Shown: positions 1 through 6,887 of the stretch, piece after piece
How the letters are laid out: each line of letters begins with the position of its first letter
Numbering within the stretch: position 1 is the stretch's first letter
Assembly (NCBI GenBank): GCA_023442905.1
Contig: JAEZWY010000157.1
Span: 1-11,792, forward strand
Direction: 5' to 3'
DNA: 11,792 nucleotides
Source of the DNA: Bacillota bacterium
Lineage (GTDB): Bacteria; Bacillota; Bacilli; Lactobacillales; Aerococcaceae
Program-made: the position numbers and the translations under genes
Notes under the pieces: generated by a model
Database searches by the model: none
The model's input: only the letters and a program-made list of their open reading frames with translations
Told to the model about the DNA's origin: nothing

Positions 1-641
1 CCTTTTACTTGATACGAATCAGTTCCAAAAAGACAATAGGCAATATCCTTCTGATTTAAAATGGACAAAATACCGTTTAAACGATCCTTAGCAGTTTGTA
101 GATCTTGAGGACCCACCATGACAATCAATTGTCCCGGATTTCTTTCAGCCATTGTAGCGCCCGCAATTTGACCACCCTGATAGTCATCTGCATGCACAAT
201 ATATTTATCTCTATCAGAAACCCTATCCAAATTCACAACAGGCATATTTCTGATTACTTCTGCGTTGATTGGTAAGGCAGAAAGAAGACCCGCAACATTA
301 TTCTGTTCAAAGTTTCTGACATAAGTTGCGACCTTTTCGCTACTATCTTGAACATTTCCCAGAAGGAGCCCATACCCTCTTTCACTTAAGGCATCCTCAG
401 CACCACTTGCTAAGGCGGTAAAATAAGGGTTTGATAAGTCTGGCACCAATAACCCGATCATCTTGGATTTTTTGTGATACAAGGTTCTCGCTACCTCATT
501 AGGATAAAAGCCTAGCTCTTTTATAGCTGCCTCTACCTTTTGCCTAGATTTCTCACTAACATAGCCACTTTCATTTAATGCTCTTGAAACAGTGGCAACC
601 GAGACACCTGCCAACTTTGAAACATCCTTTATTGTCACCAT
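1..641 (-). CDS. LacI-family transcriptional repressor (RbsR-like), 3' end cut by window edge
   Basis: This is a DNA-binding repressor of the LacI/GalR family; 213 codons are visible and the C-terminal third lies outside the window. The N-terminus (VTIKDVSKLAGVSVATVSRAL, residues 2-22, is the classic LacI helix-turn-helix) is followed by the hinge region with LGFYPNEVARTL (about residues 43-54) and the start of a periplasmic-binding-protein-like domain (IGLLVPDLSNPYF, about 61-73). The ATG at 641 has a good Shine-Dalgarno (AAAGGTGG) 7 nt upstream. The effector sugar cannot be told; the sequence resembles RbsR and ScrR types, and the downstream genes it would control are off the window. It probably regulates itself through the operator at 665-679. 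It is less AT-rich than the polysaccharide genes and probably belongs to the older chromosomal backbone. The family assignment is certain and the subfamily is a guess. Confidence 0.95.
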   Translation of the reverse strand, partial: MVTIKDVSKLAGVSVATVSRALNESGYVSEKSRQKVEAAIKELGFYPNEVARTLYHKKSKMIGLLVPDLSNPYFTALASGAEDALSERGYGLLLGNVQDSSEKVATYVRNFEQNNVAGLLSALPINAEVIRNMPVVNLDRVSDRDKYIVHADDYQGGQIAGATMAERNPGQLIVMVGPQDLQTAKDRLNGILSILNQKDIAYCLFGTDSYQVK

Positions 642-664
642 ATCAAACCCACCTTTACATTTTG

Positions 665-679
665 TGTAACCGTTTACAT
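665..679 (-). promoter_or_regulatory. LacI-type / cre-like operator upstream of the lacI gene
   Basis: The minus strand reads ATGTAAACGGTTACA, a near-palindrome around a central CG with one mismatched pair. It fits the catabolite-responsive-element consensus WTGNAANCGNWNNCW at every position, and it also has the form expected of many LacI-family operators. It sits 24 nt upstream of the lacI start codon and just downstream of the best promoter candidate, where a bound repressor would block initiation or early elongation. Whether CcpA, the encoded repressor or both bind here cannot be decided from sequence. Confidence 0.55.
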
Positions 680-684
680 AAAAT

Positions 685-713
685 AATTTAACACGTTTCA
701 ATTTGAATTGCAA
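685..713 (-). promoter_or_regulatory. Candidate sigma-A promoter for the lacI gene
   Basis: On the minus strand TTGCAA (708-713) and TAAATT (685-690) are separated by 17 bp. Each matches four of six consensus bases. The predicted start of transcription falls near 678, inside the operator. An alternative pair, TTGAAA with TGTAAA closer to the gene, overlaps the operator directly. This is a weak match and its position is the main support. Confidence 0.35.
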
Positions 714-754
714 TATAAATGTACTAAAAATTATCGGCATGGAACCGTAATCAC

Positions 755-788
755 AAAATAAAAAAGCTACTCCTTAGTTAGAGTAGCC
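755..788 (-). terminator. Rho-independent terminator, minus strand
   Basis: A 7-bp perfect stem (GCTACTC at 766-772 and GAGTAGC at 781-787) encloses an 8-nt loop. Read on the minus strand, the stem runs into TTTTTTATTTTG, a typical termination tail. No intact gene lies directly upstream; the nearest candidate is the 24-codon remnant ending at 805, 17 bp before the stem. It would shield lacI from transcription arriving from the polysaccharide side. Confidence 0.8.
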
Positions 789-804
789 ATTCTTCATAAT
801 ACTA

Positions 805-879
805 TTATTTACCAATAACCATTCGTCTTGTATATATTGCTTGACCAGAATGCATCACAGCGTCGTCAATAATAGAAGT
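805..879 (-). pseudogene. Possible 3' remnant of a deleted gene (last 24 codons)
   Basis: On the minus strand an open frame of 24 codons ends in TAA at 805-807, just before the strong terminator at 755-788. The peptide ends MHSGQAIYTRRMVIGK and looks like the C-terminus of a soluble protein rather than random AT-rich translation. It has no plausible start or ribosome binding site, and the frame is closed by TAG at 880-882. I do not recognise the family. The spacing from stop codon to terminator is what one expects from a real gene's end, so I read it as the stump of a gene lost when the polysaccharide locus was inserted or rearranged. The evidence is circumstantial. Confidence 0.35.
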
Positions 880-1082
880 CTAATGAATAAGTTCGATATC
901 CTAAGAATTAAATAATTTAAATGAGTATTTTAAGGATAGGGTCTTTACTTTTTGTATAAACATTCATAAAAATTTTCTATTTTATTCTTGTACTGTCTTA
1001 ATACAAAAAATTATCATTGATAATTCATTTTATATAACAACAGATTTCATCTATTTTTCTACAATAAATCTCTTTGCGTTAG

Positions 1083-1130
1083 ATAAGGCCTCTTAAGTTA
1101 GAACAAAAAGTCTAACTTAAGAGGCCTTAT
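1083..1130. repeat. Perfect 20-bp inverted repeat with 8-nt loop
   Basis: Arms at 1083-1102 and 1111-1130 are exact reverse complements (ATAAGGCCTCTTAAG... in the left arm), with loop ACAAAAAG. The fold would be very stable for DNA this AT-rich. Neither side is followed by a T-tract, so it is not a canonical Rho-independent terminator, although a stem this strong could stop or stabilise transcripts from either direction. Each arm also contains two short palindromes (AGGCCT and CTTAAG). It could be a bidirectional terminator, an RNA-stabilising 3' structure, or abutting ends of a lost mobile element. Confidence 0.75.
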
Positions 1131-1283
1131 ATGGATATCGGAACTTCCAAGTCTTCCGAGCAAGAATATTAATAAAGAACTTAAATATTTTCCGCAATGT
1201 TGGTATTAAAGGAGATACTTAGAAAAATGAGATGAAAGAAACATCAATCAAATAATCTCTTTGTAATATTTTTTCCAATAGTC

Positions 1284-1321
1284 TAATCAAACAAACTACC
1301 AAATTCCCTAAGATTGGTAGT
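1284..1321 (-). terminator. Weak candidate terminator behind wzy
   Basis: An 8-bp stem (ACTACCAA at 1295-1302 and TTGGTAGT at 1314-1321) with an 11-nt loop is followed on the minus strand by TTGTTTGATT. It lies about 70 nt downstream of the wzy stop codon, a sensible place for the end of the polysaccharide transcript. The stem has few G-C pairs and the tail is interrupted, so efficiency is doubtful. Confidence 0.3.
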
Positions 1322-1392
1322 ATCCCGCCCAAAAAATAGATATAGTTAAAGCTACATTAGTTCAATTATAAAATTATTTCATTATCAAAGAA

Positions 1393-2751
1393 TTAATCCA
1401 TTGGTTTACTATGTTTTGATTTTTTAATTGTTGCAAATTTAGAATAAAACATAAATGAAACTAATACTAAAGTTGCCACCTCTGACACAGTTTGAACTAT
1501 TCTTAAATTACTAAGTTGAAAGTTAATAATGATATTAGCATAAACTAAGATTGAAAAAAGAGAATAATTAGATTTTATCATGTATCTATAAGCAATTGAA
1601 TACATCATACCTAACAAATACATTCCTACAATTACACCTAACCAAGAAAAATTTAAATACATGGTACCAAATGTTTCGGGTGGCCAAGAGGATTGATATA
1701 ATTTCTTATATGAAGTTTGTGGTTGGACTTTTACACCCTCTGCAATTGTTCTAATATAAACACCATCGTCAATCGGAGGTTTATCCTCAAATATTGAACT
1801 CGGCAATGGAGCAAATAACAAATCTAAAAAACTCTTACCTAACCATAAATCTTCAACGTCATCAAATCTATCCATGATTAATAATTGATGATCTACATAA
1901 CTTATCTCCTTAGATATTGTACCAAAATCTTCTACTGCTTCTTCTAAAACTATCTGTGGATCTGCTATATATTCATTAATATTTTCAGATGATCTAATAA
2001 TAGGTACAACCAATATATATGTTAATAAAATTGGTAGTGAGATTAAAAATTTAAAAGGTAACCTCTTTACTTTGCCAACTTTAAACGTCCAAACCATAAC
2101 ACAAATTATTATAAAAAATAATGTGCCTTTTCTTCCGCCTAAACTGCTCAATAATAAAGCAACAAATATAATTAGTGAATATAATCTAACACGTCTTAAT
2201 CTAGTATTTTTGTATTTGAATGTACTTATATAAGCAAAAACACCTATTTCAGTAAGCCCCATTAAAATCATTAAATATCCTGAACCACTTGTTACACTTG
2301 CTCTTAGACTTAAGTTATTCAACCAATTTTGAAATCCACCTACTTGATTAAAAAATATTAAATAACTAAAAAAGCCAAGTATTAAAAATAGTATCGCACT
2401 AATTCTAAATCTTTTGTATGATTCATTAGTAAACAGAACTTTTATTTTATTACCTAACTGATTAGATATCTCAGATTTTATACCTATTGCCATGGACAAA
2501 GTACCAAGTAACAATAAGAATAAATATTTAAAAAGAGCAGTTGGTACCCTAGATAAAGGTATAAAATTTAAAACTTGTCTATATATTATGTTGAAATCAG
2601 AAGCAATATATAAAATATATGGTATATTAGTAACAAAAATTATTAGAATAGCTAAAATTAAAGGGGAAAATAAATTGTCATCTTTAGATTTAAAAAATAA
2701 AATAAAGAGTATTAACACAAAGGTGAATATTATGGAACTTAAATAAATCAT
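1393..2751 (-). CDS. wzy: Wzy-type polysaccharide repeat-unit polymerase
   Basis: This is an integral membrane protein of 452 residues, predicted to polymerise lipid-linked repeat units on the outer face of the membrane. It has roughly ten or more hydrophobic segments from residue 3 onward. A GGRKG motif sits at about 205-209 at the edge of a membrane segment. A long hydrophilic extracellular loop (about 253-365) is followed by PPETFGTMYLNFSWLG and a further membrane helix; this layout, with a large late loop and a Y-N-F region, is typical of Wzy/O-antigen polymerases. I place the start at the ATG at 2751, which has GGAGA 7 nt upstream. An in-frame TTG at 2784 would add 11 residues but has no ribosome binding site. 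It is the last gene of the operon, separated from the acetyltransferase by 121 bp. Very AT-rich. Wzy proteins diverge widely, so the linkage it forms cannot be predicted. Confidence 0.85.
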   Translation of the reverse strand: MIYLSSIIFTFVLILFILFFKSKDDNLFSPLILAILIIFVTNIPYILYIASDFNIIYRQVLNFIPLSRVPTALFKYLFLLLLGTLSMAIGIKSEISNQLGNKIKVLFTNESYKRFRISAILFLILGFFSYLIFFNQVGGFQNWLNNLSLRASVTSGSGYLMILMGLTEIGVFAYISTFKYKNTRLRRVRLYSLIIFVALLLSSLGGRKGTLFFIIICVMVWTFKVGKVKRLPFKFLISLPILLTYILVVPIIRSSENINEYIADPQIVLEEAVEDFGTISKEISYVDHQLLIMDRFDDVEDLWLGKSFLDLLFAPLPSSIFEDKPPIDDGVYIRTIAEGVKVQPQTSYKKLYQSSWPPETFGTMYLNFSWLGVIVGMYLLGMMYSIAYRYMIKSNYSLFSILVYANIIINFQLSNLRIVQTVSEVATLVLVSFMFYSKFATIKKSKHSKPMD

Positions 2752-2794
2752 TGACAATCTCCATTCAATTATTAGTGAAACCAATTTTTTATTA

Positions 2795-2815
2795 TTTTAC
2801 ATACTATATGTAAAA
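2795..2815. promoter_or_regulatory. AT-rich palindrome in the wzy leader
   Basis: The 121-bp space upstream of wzy contains TTTTACATA, three bases, then the exact reverse complement TATGTAAAA. It sits 44-64 nt before the wzy start codon. It could be an operator-like site, an mRNA hairpin, or part of a weak internal promoter (the minus strand contains TATAGT here, with no good -35). In an otherwise tightly packed operon it is the only intergenic structure of this kind. No function can be assigned. Confidence 0.35.
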
Positions 2816-2872
2816 ATCTAATTTGTAACTACTATTTCTAATGTTTTACTATTCAAATATATAAGTAGCCAT

Positions 2873-3349
2873 TTATAACTTCCGTATTATCTTACAAGGT
2901 ACACCAGCCACAATACAGTTATCTGGAATACTCTTGGTAACTACAGAATTCGCACCTATAATTACATTTTCTCCAACAACTATATCCCCCAGTATAACTG
3001 CTCCTGATCCAATTTGAACATTATTTTTAATAGTAGGATATATATTCAGGCTGTCAATTTCAGAATATTTTTGCCCAATTGTAACATTTTGCCTAATCCA
3101 AACATTGTCTCCTATGGTTACTCCTTGGCCAATCACAGTACCCAAACCATGGCTTATTACAACACTTTTAGCTAATTTTGCTTTAGGTGAAATTTCAATG
3201 CTATTCAACACTATTGAAATTCTAGTAATTATTTGCGCAAAGATATGTAATTTTTTATTTTCAAAAAAATGAGCAATTCTATATAGAATTTTGGCCTGAT
3301 AAGAACCTATCAATAAAAACTTAGCAAACTTCTTTAAATTTTTAAACAT
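2873..3349 (-). CDS. Left-handed beta-helix (hexapeptide repeat) acetyltransferase, CysE-like fold
   Basis: A 158-residue cytosolic acetyltransferase of the hexapeptide-repeat family, predicted to O-acetylate a sugar of the repeat unit using acetyl-CoA. A short helical N-terminus (1-50) is followed by hexapeptide coils: VVISHGLGTVIGQGVTIGDNVWI (63-85) and IGSGAVILGDIVVGENVIIGANSVV (113-137), and it closes with the AGVPCKII segment (148-155) usual for these enzymes. His67 in SHGLG matches the catalytic histidine of serine acetyltransferases. The second active-site histidine of CysE falls where this protein has Tyr104, and the CysE N-terminal helical domain is mostly missing, so serine is an unlikely substrate. 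Start ATG at 3349 overlaps the end of wzx by 8 bp, which suggests translational coupling; its ribosome binding site is weak. The sugar acceptor is unknown. Confidence 0.85.
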   Translation of the reverse strand: MFKNLKKFAKFLLIGSYQAKILYRIAHFFENKKLHIFAQIITRISIVLNSIEISPKAKLAKSVVISHGLGTVIGQGVTIGDNVWIRQNVTIGQKYSEIDSLNIYPTIKNNVQIGSGAVILGDIVVGENVIIGANSVVTKSIPDNCIVAGVPCKIIRKL

Positions 3350-4607
3350 TTTTCACTTCTACCCTCATTCTTACCAATCTAGTTATGTCTATAAACATTA
3401 CCATATATACAAGTCCATAGCTAAGAGTTATTAACCAGAAATATTGATATATATTCAATACAAATAAATTGGCAAAAACGAATGAAATTACTCCACCCAC
3501 AATTAATAGTGCTTGGAAAAAAACTTCTCTATTTTGTTTACTAAAAATCACATAAGTTCCTGCGATAGACGATGTAATAAATCTAAGTGAAAACATTAAA
3601 GCTAGAATTGATATATATTTTCCTGCTTCCTCATACCCTGGTCCAAATAGAAATTCTGAAAACGTAGGTGCCACTACCGCAAGGAATCCAAAAATTAATC
3701 CAGAGCCAGAGAATAAGAATATTACAATTTTTTTATAGAGTTCAAAGAAATTATTTCCATACCTAAGAGATTCAGTCATTTTTTGCAAATATATTCTTGA
3801 AATATTAGTACTAATTAGGATTAATGGGATGCCCAGCAGCTTAACAGAGATTGAGTAATATCCTACTAATTTAGTAGGATATAAGGCAGTTACTGATAAT
3901 AAAATTAATGTATACGAAAAAGAATTAATAAATTGACTAGGAACAGTATAAATTATTTGTTTTTTATATGTACTATATCTTTTAATAGTTTCATTAAAGC
4001 TTACCCATCTATTATGATATTGATACAACTTAATATTTTTTTTAGATCTTATCAAAAAAGGAATTGGAGAAATAATATGGCTAATTATTTGTCCCCAAGA
4101 ATTAGCCTTCAAAGTACTTAATAACACTTGCAAAATCCCTCTATAACTACCTCTTGAAATATCACTCATCGCCATTGAGGTATAGTCTTTGTACCTATTA
4201 AAATAACTAGTTAAAACATAAAATAAACCATCAATAAATACTATAAACGGTATCATAAGAGCCATCCAGCCCAGTCCCGAAAATTCATAATCAAATGTAA
4301 GTCCAAAAATCACAACAACTAAATAAATAATCGATACTAAAAATACAGTATTGATAGACATCTGAGTTAGTAATTCTGCCTCTTTATCATCTTTCACAGT
4401 AACAATTAGCTGATATAATTTTAGAGAAGCTATCGGAATAATTAAATTTGCTAAAGAAATTGCAACATTGTAAAGGCCTAATTCTTCAGGTGATATTAAT
4501 CTAGTCAAAACTGGTTGAATTAATAGGGGGATAATATTGCTGATAATCGTACCAATGGTCAACAGAGCTAGTGGTGAGTTTATAAGTTTCTTTACTCTAT
4601 TCTTCAT
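3342..4607 (-). CDS. wzx: Wzx-type polysaccharide flippase (MOP/RfbX superfamily)
   Basis: A membrane transporter of 421 residues, predicted to flip undecaprenyl-diphosphate-linked repeat units across the membrane. It shows the usual hydrophobic profile with about twelve membrane segments. The N-terminus (SPLALLTIGTIISNIIPLL, then PVLTRLISPEELGLYN) is characteristic of the RfbX/Wzx branch. The C-terminal half includes FLFGPGYEEAGKYISIL, a common Wzx pattern. I choose the ATG at 4607, which has AGGTGA 5 nt upstream; a GTG at 4616 adds three residues but has no ribosome binding site. It overlaps the upstream glycosyltransferase gene by 11 bp and the acetyltransferase gene by 8 bp. Strongly AT-rich. 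The assignment as flippase is firm; substrate specificity is not visible. Confidence 0.92.
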   Translation of the reverse strand: MKNRVKKLINSPLALLTIGTIISNIIPLLIQPVLTRLISPEELGLYNVAISLANLIIPIASLKLYQLIVTVKDDKEAELLTQMSINTVFLVSIIYLVVVIFGLTFDYEFSGLGWMALMIPFIVFIDGLFYVLTSYFNRYKDYTSMAMSDISRGSYRGILQVLLSTLKANSWGQIISHIISPIPFLIRSKKNIKLYQYHNRWVSFNETIKRYSTYKKQIIYTVPSQFINSFSYTLILLSVTALYPTKLVGYYSISVKLLGIPLILISTNISRIYLQKMTESLRYGNNFFELYKKIVIFLFSGSGLIFGFLAVVAPTFSEFLFGPGYEEAGKYISILALMFSLRFITSSIAGTYVIFSKQNREVFFQALLIVGGVISFVFANLFVLNIYQYFWLITLSYGLVYMVMFIDITRLVRMRVEVKNV

Positions 4608-5757
4608 CTCTATCACCTAGCAATAAATCCAACATAAGTTCACGTTTTTTTACTAAATCAAGTTCTTTTTTTGAGAATTTAAAGGCTTCTTTCGACATTA
4701 CCTCATATTCTTCTTCATTCATGTTTACTACTTTATGAAGAATTTCTTTAATCTTATTCTGGTTTTTTAAATTTAAATCCCAACCTACTCCCTTTTTTTC
4801 AAGACTCCTCCATGGTGTTTGATTACTAATTATTACTGGTGTGCCTGCAATTAAAGATTCTGCAATTACATGCCCAAAGTTTTCCCCCAATGTCAGAAAA
4901 TAAAAGAAATGATGATTCTTAAACACAGTTATTACGTTTTCGTGATTAATTAATCCTAAATAATTGACGGAAATATTATCAGATAATGAATTTATAACTT
5001 TTTTACATTCGTTCCAATAAACTTCGTCTTCAATAGGACCATAAATATTTAACTCAATTTCTCCAGTAACATTATTTAATAATTCTAGACTTTTTGACAG
5101 ATTTTTCTTTGGATGAATTCTAGATAAAAATGCAAGTTTCACTTTACCTGGTTTTTTACTAATTGCTTTACTATAACTAACAGAATTATAGTCAGCTGTA
5201 AAATTTGAAACGCTTACTATGTCTGAGGGGTGAATTATATTATTTTTAATATCCTTTTCTTCAGATTCTCCGGTAGCATGCCATATTACATTTCTATATA
5301 TGCCTATTAAATTCGCAAATGAAACGTATATTTTCTTTTTATTCTTTTTTAACCCTAACGCCCCTGGTGAAAATTCCCCTCGAGGTGCTAGTACTACCCT
5401 TTGAATATGAATCATTTTAATATAGTTTAAAATGATCGGAATTATTGAAAATTTAAATGAGAAATAACTATTTAAGTATAAAACATCTGGTTGAATTTTG
5501 TTAATGATTGTACTTATTTCTTTTATTCCCGTTTTTTTGATATTCAGATATCTGACTTTAGCCCTACCAATATGATAGGTAGATTCATTATCTATATCTG
5601 GGTATTGATTTTCATCTCCAATATCACGATCTGCAGTTAGTATATAAAATTCAATATCTTGTCCTAATGCATCAGTTAAATTTTTAATTGATTGAATTGG
5701 GCCTCCACCTTTTATTCCAGGAATATATGTCTCTGCGAGTATTAAAACTCTTTTCAA
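4597..5757 (-). CDS. Glycosyltransferase family 4, polysaccharide repeat-unit assembly
   Basis: A 386-residue retaining GT-B glycosyltransferase acting on the cytosolic face of the membrane. The N-terminal domain begins RVLILAETYIPGIKGGGPIQ (3-22), whose glycine-rich loop is typical of GT4 acceptor domains. Residues 122-134 (VLAPRGEFSPGAL) are a frequent signature of this group. The C-terminal nucleotide-sugar domain shows SRIHPKKN (212-219) and the E-x7-E motif ENFGHVIAE (292-300). The start is a TTG at 5757 with GGGGTG 8 nt upstream, only 3 nt after the capG stop codon. It overlaps wzx at its 3' end. Together with the WbuB-like enzyme it is one of only two transferases in the window. Donor and acceptor are unknown. 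Confidence 0.88.
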   Translation of the reverse strand: MKRVLILAETYIPGIKGGGPIQSIKNLTDALGQDIEFYILTADRDIGDENQYPDIDNESTYHIGRAKVRYLNIKKTGIKEISTIINKIQPDVLYLNSYFSFKFSIIPIILNYIKMIHIQRVVLAPRGEFSPGALGLKKNKKKIYVSFANLIGIYRNVIWHATGESEEKDIKNNIIHPSDIVSVSNFTADYNSVSYSKAISKKPGKVKLAFLSRIHPKKNLSKSLELLNNVTGEIELNIYGPIEDEVYWNECKKVINSLSDNISVNYLGLINHENVITVFKNHHFFYFLTLGENFGHVIAESLIAGTPVIISNQTPWRSLEKKGVGWDLNLKNQNKIKEILHKVVNMNEEEYEVMSKEAFKFSKKELDLVKKRELMLDLLLGDRDEE

Positions 5758-5760
5758 ACG

Positions 5761-6885
5761 TTATTCACCCCAAACTACTCTATTAATGTAATCAGTATAA
5801 GAAACTATAATTCTCAATACTTTTTCTGAAACATTAGGCATACTATAGTCTGAAACTAAACGTAAAGTATTTTCATCTTGAGATTCTAAAATAGCTAATC
5901 CTTGCATAATACGTTCCTTTTCTAGTCCAACCATCATTACAGCGCCTTCTTCCATTGCCTCCGGACGCTCGTGAGCTTCTCTTAAGTTCAGTGCTTTAAA
6001 TCCTAAGATTGATGATTCTTCACTAATAGTACCACTATCACTTAGAACTGCTTTAGAATTCATTTGTAAATTGTTATACTCTGTGAATCCTATCGGTTTC
6101 ATTAATTGAACTAATTTATTAAATTGAACCCCTTTTTCCTCAATCATTTTACGTGTTCTAGGATGCGTACTCACGATTACAGGCAATTGATATACCTCAG
6201 CAATTTCATTTAATGTATCCACTAAGTTGAAGAAATTTCTTTCAGAGTTGATATTTTCATCTCGATGTGCAGAAACAACAAAATATTGTCCCTTTTCTAA
6301 ATTAAGATGTGTATAGCTTTCTGCACTATTAATATCTTCAAATTTTGCGTTTAATACTTCAAACATTGGACTACCTGTTTTAATTATTTGATCTGCTGGC
6401 AATCCTTCTGCTAATAAATACTCCCTTGCAATATCGCTATAGGTTAAGTTTATATCCGCTACATGGTCTACAATTTTACGATTTGTTTCTTCTGGAACGC
6501 GTTGATCAAAACAACGGTTACCTGCTTCCATATGGAAGATAGGAATACGATGACGTTTAGCGGCTATTGCACATAAACAACTATTCGTATATCCTAGTAC
6601 TAAGAAAGAATCTGGTGCTTCATCAATCAAAATTGGATCAATATTGGCTAATATTTGCCCTACAGTTTCCATTGGTGTATTACCTGCGGCATTAAGAAAA
6701 TAGTCTGGTTTTCTTAAACCAAAATCTTCAAAAAATACTTCATTTAATTCGTAGTCATAATTCTGACCTGTATGCACTAACACGTGATCAATTGCTTCTG
6801 ATTCTTCTAACTTTTGAATTACAGATGATAATCGAATAATTTCTGGTCTAGTACCAACCACTGTCATAACTTTTAATTTTTTCAT
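5761..6885 (-). CDS. capG: CapG/FnlC-type UDP-sugar 2-epimerase (last step to UDP-L-FucNAc), with unusual Tyr99
   Basis: A 374-residue member of the UDP-GlcNAc 2-epimerase (WecB) superfamily, the third enzyme of UDP-L-FucNAc synthesis. It inverts C2 of the UDP-L-talosamine-type intermediate made by CapF. Visible motifs are GTRPEIIRLS (11-20), HMEAGNRCFDQRVPEETNR (118-136), SAHRDENI (205-212), SDSGTISEES (282-291) and AHERPE (304-309). The segment NRCFDQRVPEE distinguishes the CapG/FnlC/WbjD group from ordinary WecB. Odd point: at 97-101 it reads LGYTN, where the superfamily has G-D-T; the Asp (Asp95 in E. coli WecB) is catalytic in that enzyme. A single-base change (GAT to TAT, codon at 6589-6591) would explain this. 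ATG at 6885 follows GGAGG by 7 nt and lies 2 nt behind the capF stop codon. The family is certain; activity is uncertain. Confidence 0.95.
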   Translation of the reverse strand: MKKLKVMTVVGTRPEIIRLSSVIQKLEESEAIDHVLVHTGQNYDYELNEVFFEDFGLRKPDYFLNAAGNTPMETVGQILANIDPILIDEAPDSFLVLGYTNSCLCAIAAKRHRIPIFHMEAGNRCFDQRVPEETNRKIVDHVADINLTYSDIAREYLLAEGLPADQIIKTGSPMFEVLNAKFEDINSAESYTHLNLEKGQYFVVSAHRDENINSERNFFNLVDTLNEIAEVYQLPVIVSTHPRTRKMIEEKGVQFNKLVQLMKPIGFTEYNNLQMNSKAVLSDSGTISEESSILGFKALNLREAHERPEAMEEGAVMMVGLEKERIMQGLAILESQDENTLRLVSDYSMPNVSEKVLRIIVSYTDYINRVVWGE

Positions 6886-6887
6886 TT

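Larger units (their letters stand above)
880..1392. other. Non-coding junction between the polysaccharide operon and the lacI region
   Basis: About 510 bp of AT-rich DNA contains no convincing gene on either strand. It holds a perfect 20-bp inverted repeat (1083-1130) and a weak hairpin (1295-1321). A stretch on the minus strand around 1230-1350 can be read as a short hydrophobic open frame, but it lacks a start codon with a ribosome binding site. The segment is best seen as degenerate junction DNA at the end of the polysaccharide locus. Confidence 0.5.

Noticed and set aside
1230..1350. Short hydrophobic minus-strand frame reading GGILPILGNLVV...
   Set aside because: It has no start codon with a ribosome binding site, is bounded by nearby stops, and overlaps the candidate hairpin at 1295-1321; it is probably chance.
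2492..2746. 84-codon open frame on the plus strand
   Set aside because: It is antisense to the first membrane segments of wzy and is explained by the AT-rich composition of that gene.
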